DNA from: Brachyspira hampsonii 30446
GTDB taxonomy: Bacteria > Spirochaetota > Brachyspiria > Brachyspirales > Brachyspiraceae
Reading direction: 5' to 3'
NCBI RefSeq assembly: GCF_000316195.1
Contig: NZ_JH994111.1
Location: 1,268,532-1,332,531, forward strand
Length of the DNA: 64,000 nt
Shown here: positions 62,695-64,000 of the stretch, piece by piece
How the letters are laid out: each line of letters begins with the position of its first letter
How positions within the stretch are numbered: position 1 is the stretch's first letter
The notes under the pieces: generated by a model
What the model was told of the DNA's origin: nothing
What the model saw: only the letters and a program-made list of their open reading frames with translations
The model's database searches: none
Position numbers and translations under genes: made by a program

Positions 62695-63978
62695 ATGTAT
62701 AATATCAGCCAATTAAAAGAACTATTAAAAGAAAGGAATATGAATGATAAATTTTCTTTAATTTACGGAGATGATGCATATACTATGTCCGAAGCATATA
62801 CTAGATTAATCGATACAATAAAGCATTTTGAAAGTATAGAAAATACTCAGGAAATATATGTTTTTAGTGCTTCTGGAAGAACTGAGCTATCCGGTAATCA
62901 TACAGATCATAATAATGGATGCGTATTAACAGCATCTATAAATTTAGATAAGCTTGCTGTAGTTTCAAAAAGAGATGATAATAAAATAATAGTTTATACT
63001 GATTATTCTAATACTCCTGACATTATAGATATTAATGATTTAGAAATTAATAAAGAAGAATACGGTAAATCTAATGCTTTAACAAGAGGAGTTTGTGCAG
63101 GAATAAAAAATAAAGGCGGCAATATAGGAGGATGCACAGTAACTTTAAATAATAAAGTTCTTATAGGAAGCGGATTAAGCAGTTCAGCTAGCTTTGAATC
63201 TTTGATTGGTGAGATACAGAATGCATTATATAATGATGATAAAATAAGTAAAGTTGATATAGCAAAAATAGGTCAGTATGCTGAAAATGTTTATTTTGGA
63301 AAGCCTTGCGGACTTATGGATCAAATGGGCTGTTCTGTAGGCGGTATTATGTCTATAGATTTCAAAGATAATGAAAAGCCTATAATAGAAAAAGTTGAAT
63401 ATGATTTTGAAAGTAAAGGTTATGCTCTTATGATAGTTGATGCTAAGGGAGATCATAGCGGTCTTACAAATGAATATGCTGCTATAAGAGAAGAAATGAA
63501 TGCTGTGGCTAATTATTTTGGAAAAAAAGTATGCCGGGAGATAACTAAAAAAGAATTGATTGATAATGCTTCTAAATTAAGAGCTGAAGTTGGAGACAGA
63601 GCCATAATGAGAGCTTATCACTTCTTAGAGGAAAATGAAAGGGTAATTAATCAAATAAATGCACTTAAAAAAGATGATATAAATACATATATAAAACTTA
63701 TGAATGAATCCGGACTTTCAAGCTTTATGTACTTACAAAACTGTTATTCTGTTACAAGCTCAAAAAATATGGGAGTTGCTTTAGGTCTTGCACTTACAAA
63801 AGATTTCTTAGAAGGCGAAGGAGCATGCCGCGTACATGGAGGAGGATTTGCAGGAACTATACAGGCTTTAATTCCTGTAAATAGAGTCGAAGAATATAAA
63901 AAATATATGAACTCAATATTTGGTGAAGGAAGTGCAGTAAAAATAAGAGTGAGACAATCACCTGTTTGTTCAATATAA
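62695..63978 (+). CDS. galK: Galactokinase-like GHMP kinase
   Basis: A 427-residue GHMP kinase. The galactokinase signature appears as ASGRTELSGNHTDHNNG (residues about 62-78; classical G-R-V-N-L-I-G-E-H-T-D-Y-N-x-G), the ATP-binding motif as GSGLSSSASFESLIG, and the C-terminal motif as CRVHGGGFAGTIQALIP. The catalytic Asp is expected in KPCGLMDQMGC. The first signature differs from the E. coli type (Glu-Leu-Ser-Gly-Asn for Asn-Leu-Ile-Gly-Glu), as in a branch of anaerobe enzymes, so a related sugar such as galactosamine is possible. No other gal gene is adjacent. Confidence 0.85.
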   Translation: MYNISQLKELLKERNMNDKFSLIYGDDAYTMSEAYTRLIDTIKHFESIENTQEIYVFSASGRTELSGNHTDHNNGCVLTASINLDKLAVVSKRDDNKIIVYTDYSNTPDIIDINDLEINKEEYGKSNALTRGVCAGIKNKGGNIGGCTVTLNNKVLIGSGLSSSASFESLIGEIQNALYNDDKISKVDIAKIGQYAENVYFGKPCGLMDQMGCSVGGIMSIDFKDNEKPIIEKVEYDFESKGYALMIVDAKGDHSGLTNEYAAIREEMNAVANYFGKKVCREITKKELIDNASKLRAEVGDRAIMRAYHFLEENERVINQINALKKDDINTYIKLMNESGLSSFMYLQNCYSVTSSKNMGVALGLALTKDFLEGEGACRVHGGGFAGTIQALIPVNRVEEYKKYMNSIFGEGSAVKIRVRQSPVCSI

Positions 63979-64000
63979 AAAATTATATATTATAAAAAAA

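Overview
The window is very AT-rich (GC looks well below 35% throughout) and reads as chromosome of an anaerobic, host-associated spirochaete, most likely a Brachyspira species. This rests on base composition, codon style, a large chemotaxis operon, type III glutamine synthetase, LptF-type permease, GldG-like protein and cyclic-nucleotide-binding/TPR proteins. The genus is inferred from gene content and style, not from a marker gene. I see no rRNA or tRNA gene, no intact insertion sequence and no cas gene.

Layout. 1-3.5 kb: end of a beta-helix protein, a secreted protein, a DUF2225 protein and an LptF/G permease. 3.5-7.1 kb (minus): acetyltransferase, proS, dxr. 7.3-10.2 kb (plus): GldG-like protein and a flippase-like protein. 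10.3-13.6 kb (minus): an ankyrin-repeat pseudogene split by a MITE-like element, two cNMP-binding proteins and a Nim-like flavoprotein. 13.8-15.7 kb: nadE. 15.8-24.6 kb: a chemotaxis operon running soluble MCP-like protein, STAS, CheY, CheA, CheW, CheR, CheD, CheB and a nucleotidyltransferase-fold protein that lacks its catalytic acids. 24.7-30.1 kb: glnN, then a WYL regulator, a membrane-anchored unknown and a DUF1385 protein on minus. 30.2-33.1 kb: a small lipoprotein, then an MFS transporter/sugar isomerase pair whose 5' leader carries seven heptanucleotide repeats. 33.2-42.6 kb: gpsA, a TetR regulator, and a NikABCDE-like importer operon ending in a MATE exporter and an aspartoacylase-like deacylase; its promoter carries two matching palindromic operators. 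42.6-43.9 kb: an intergenic region holding the most unusual feature, described below. 43.9-49.7 kb: TolC-like and RND efflux proteins, then tsaD. 50.1-57.8 kb: purB, threonine aldolase, an MCP, and the rimP-nusA-methyltransferase operon with an apparent leader attenuator. 57.9-64 kb: cardiolipin synthase, an LRR protein, a second MCP and galactokinase.

Main discovery candidate: positions 43056-43570 hold five units that begin GTCTCGATACCCTACT (one mismatch in unit 5). The first four end in TAGGAAAGCGGGAT (one mismatch in unit 3). Unit length varies (54, 55, 119 and 102 nt for the four complete units) because the inside is built from exchangeable hairpin arms, yet the unrelated sequences between units are 29, 28, 28 and 29 nt. 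A consensus-like promoter sits directly upstream, the last unit is degenerate, and two base pairs covary between units 1 and 2. It looks like a CRISPR-like or guide-like array with structured, variable-length repeats, and I do not recognise it as a known family.

Second theme: a small MITE-like family with 19-bp terminal inverted repeats (TAGACTTGTTTCAAAACTA) occurs four times, once inside the ankyrin gene and once in the nik promoter region.
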